Source of the DNA: an uncultured Burkholderiales bacterium
GTDB taxonomy: Bacteria; Pseudomonadota; Gammaproteobacteria; Burkholderiales; Burkholderiaceae_C
Reading direction: 5' to 3'
NCBI GenBank assembly: GCA_903925445.1
Contig: CAIYFE010000257.1
Location: forward strand, 1 to 6,836
Length of the DNA stretch: 6,836 nt
Position 1 is the first letter of the stretch; each line of letters opens with the position of its first letter. This document shows, in pieces, positions 5,771 to 6,836 of the stretch. A program made the translations under genes and the position numbers. Below the pieces are notes generated by a model. That model made no database searches and was not told where the DNA came from. It saw only the letters and a program-made list of their open reading frames with translations.

Positions 5771-6399
5771 GGACGTGAACTCGACGTTGTTTTCAGCGGT
5801 TGAATGGGCGAAGCCAACTCGGCACGGCAGCCTCGAACGCCCGCAAAGACTTGCTCAAAACGGGCGTAGTCTTGGGCCTCATCGCCGCTGAGGGTGAGAA
5901 AACTGGCGAAGTCGATGCAACGTTGCCCGTAATCGATGCGCACCAAAGCCAAAGGCACCTGCGCTTGCAGCGCGAGTTGGTAAAAGCCACTGCGCCAACC
6001 CTCGGTGCGTTGGCGCGTGCCTTCGGGCGAAAGCGCCAACCAAAAATATTTACCCTCGTCTTTGTGTTGGCGCAAGACACGAATCATCTCGCCCACCACG
6101 CCGCTGCAAGCTTTGCGGTCGATGGCCACGCCACCCACCCAGCGCAACCAAGGGCCCAACAACGGCACACGAAACAAGCTGTCCTTGGCCCAAAACTGAG
6201 TGCGGATGCCCGTCGCCCATTTGACCAAAATCATCACCACAAAATCCCAGTTGCTGGTGTGCGGATAGGCAATGAAAACGCCTTGCTGGCTGGGCAATCC
6301 GTCAAACCGGTAGCGCCATCCTGCCAAGCGCAGCAGCCATTGCGCCCAAGCTTGGCCTTGGAACTGAACGGGGAAAGAAGAAGTGTTGTCTTGCGTCAT
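5767..6399 (-). CDS. PlsC-like lysophospholipid acyltransferase family protein
   Basis: This 210-residue protein has the glycerolipid acyltransferase motifs in order. Motif I is HTSNWD (His47, Asp52), the catalytic HX4D pair. Motif II is GGVAIDR (89-95). Motif III is SPEGTR (124-129), a variant of FPEGTR. A short hydrophobic VPLALVRIDYG (148-158) follows. These enzymes move an acyl group from acyl-ACP or acyl-CoA to lysophosphatidate or a related lysophospholipid at the inner face of the cytoplasmic membrane. It is shorter than PlsC (E. coli 245) and has no clear membrane-spanning helix, so it may be membrane-associated rather than integral. The acceptor cannot be told from sequence, so I give no symbol. 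It begins 6 bp after the purD stop, with a weak Shine-Dalgarno, and its stop overlaps the hemF start. Confidence 0.85.
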   Translation of the reverse strand: MTQDNTSSFPVQFQGQAWAQWLLRLAGWRYRFDGLPSQQGVFIAYPHTSNWDFVVMILVKWATGIRTQFWAKDSLFRVPLLGPWLRWVGGVAIDRKACSGVVGEMIRVLRQHKDEGKYFWLALSPEGTRQRTEGWRSGFYQLALQAQVPLALVRIDYGQRCIDFASFLTLSGDEAQDYARFEQVFAGVRGCRAELASPIQPLKTTSSSRP

Positions 6400-6405
6400 C
6401 AGGCT

Positions 6406-6836
6406 TCAGTGCGTCAATGCGCGGTGGCCAATGTCTTTGCGGTACTGCGCCCCGTCAAAGTGAATGGACTTGATGGCTTCGTAGGCAGCGGTTTGTGCCA
6501 GCTTGAGGGTTCCGCCCAACGCTGTGACGCACACAACGCGTCCACCGAAGGTTTTGACCTGTCCATCGACTTGCTGCGTGCCGGCGTGAAACACGACGGC
6601 ATCGTCCGTATCGGCAGGCAAGCCTGTGATGACGTCGCCTTTGCGCGGGTGCATGGGGTAGCCTTGCGCGGCCATCACCACGCCCACTGCGCTGCGGCGG
6701 TCCCACTCCAACTCCAAGGTTTCGAAGGCCTGCATTTTGGGATCGGTGGCCGCCCACATCACGTCCACCAAATCGGATTTCAAGCGCATCATGATGGGCT
6801 GGGTTTCGGGGTCGCCCATGCGGCAATTGAATTCCA
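6406..6836 (-). CDS. purD: Phosphoribosylamine-glycine ligase (GAR synthetase) PurD, C-terminal third
   Basis: PurD joins glycine to 5-phosphoribosylamine with ATP, the second step of de novo purine synthesis. Only the last 142 codons lie in the window; the gene continues past the right edge. The first visible residues, EFNCRMGDPETQPIMMRL, are the end of the ATP-grasp domain, in which the Glu and Asn are the expected metal ligands. The C-terminal domain follows: WDRRSAVGVVMAAQGYP, KGDVITGLP, VFHAGTQ, TFGGRVVCVTALGGTLKLAQTAAYEAIKSIHFDGAQYRKDIGHRAL. It ends with TGA at 6408-6406, and the acyltransferase ATG follows after 6 bp. An internal ATG at 6819 is part of the GDPETQ block and is not a start. 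Confidence 0.96.
   Translation of the reverse strand, partial: EFNCRMGDPETQPIMMRLKSDLVDVMWAATDPKMQAFETLELEWDRRSAVGVVMAAQGYPMHPRKGDVITGLPADTDDAVVFHAGTQQVDGQVKTFGGRVVCVTALGGTLKLAQTAAYEAIKSIHFDGAQYRKDIGHRALTH

Noticed and set aside
5147..5803. Plus-strand open frame of 218 codons
   Set aside because: It is wholly antisense to hemF and the end of the acyltransferase, with no recognisable motif. High-GC third positions commonly leave such shadows open.
1..6836. tRNA, rRNA, CRISPR array, insertion sequence or integration site
   Set aside because: No repeat-spacer pattern, transposase motif, terminal repeats or tRNA-like sequence was seen. Almost all the sequence is taken up by recognised housekeeping genes.

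Overview
The window is a compact stretch of bacterial chromosome in which every supportable gene lies on the minus strand. Gene content and protein wording (PurD with a C-terminal EFNCRMGDPETQ block, a HemF of about 306 residues, RsfS with a lysine/alanine tail, RNase G directly after Maf) suggest a betaproteobacterium of the Burkholderiales, probably Comamonadaceae. That assignment comes from recognising the proteins and the gene order, not from a database search, and I do not assign a genus. The oxygen-dependent coproporphyrinogen oxidase HemF indicates a capacity for aerobic haem synthesis. The TolB with a signal peptide indicates a Gram-negative envelope.

Read in the direction of transcription (right to left), the layout is: the 3' end of purD (6836-6406), a PlsC-like acyltransferase (6399-5767), hemF (5770-4850), nadD (4862-4272), rsfS (4263-3685), rlmH (3688-3221), maf of the YhdE type (3210-2611), rng (2595 or 2601 to 1105), a 109-bp gap (1104-996), and the 5' part of tolB (995 to beyond the left edge). 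From purD to rng, neighbouring genes either overlap (two ATGA overlaps of 4 bp and one of 13 bp) or are separated by no more than about 15 bp. They therefore look like one polycistronic unit with extensive translational coupling. No promoter for it is visible, so it must begin upstream of the window or within purD.

The operon mixes small-molecule supply with RNA and ribosome care. PurD (purines), HemF (haem), NadD (NAD) and the acyltransferase (probably phospholipid) form the first half. RsfS (ribosome silencing), RlmH (23S rRNA pseudouridine-1915 methylation), Maf (nucleotide pyrophosphatase) and RNase G (rRNA 5' maturation and mRNA decay) form the second half. It joins two blocks that are separate in E. 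coli, rsfS-rlmH and yhdE-rng.

I found no mobile element, CRISPR array, tRNA, rRNA or clearly new defence or metabolic system. The most notable points are the strongly basic, histone H1-like 72-residue tail on RsfS, encoded by repetitive DNA; a perfect 11-bp inverted repeat inside rlmH; tolB lying directly behind rng instead of behind tolA; and a forced TTG start for nadD inside hemF.
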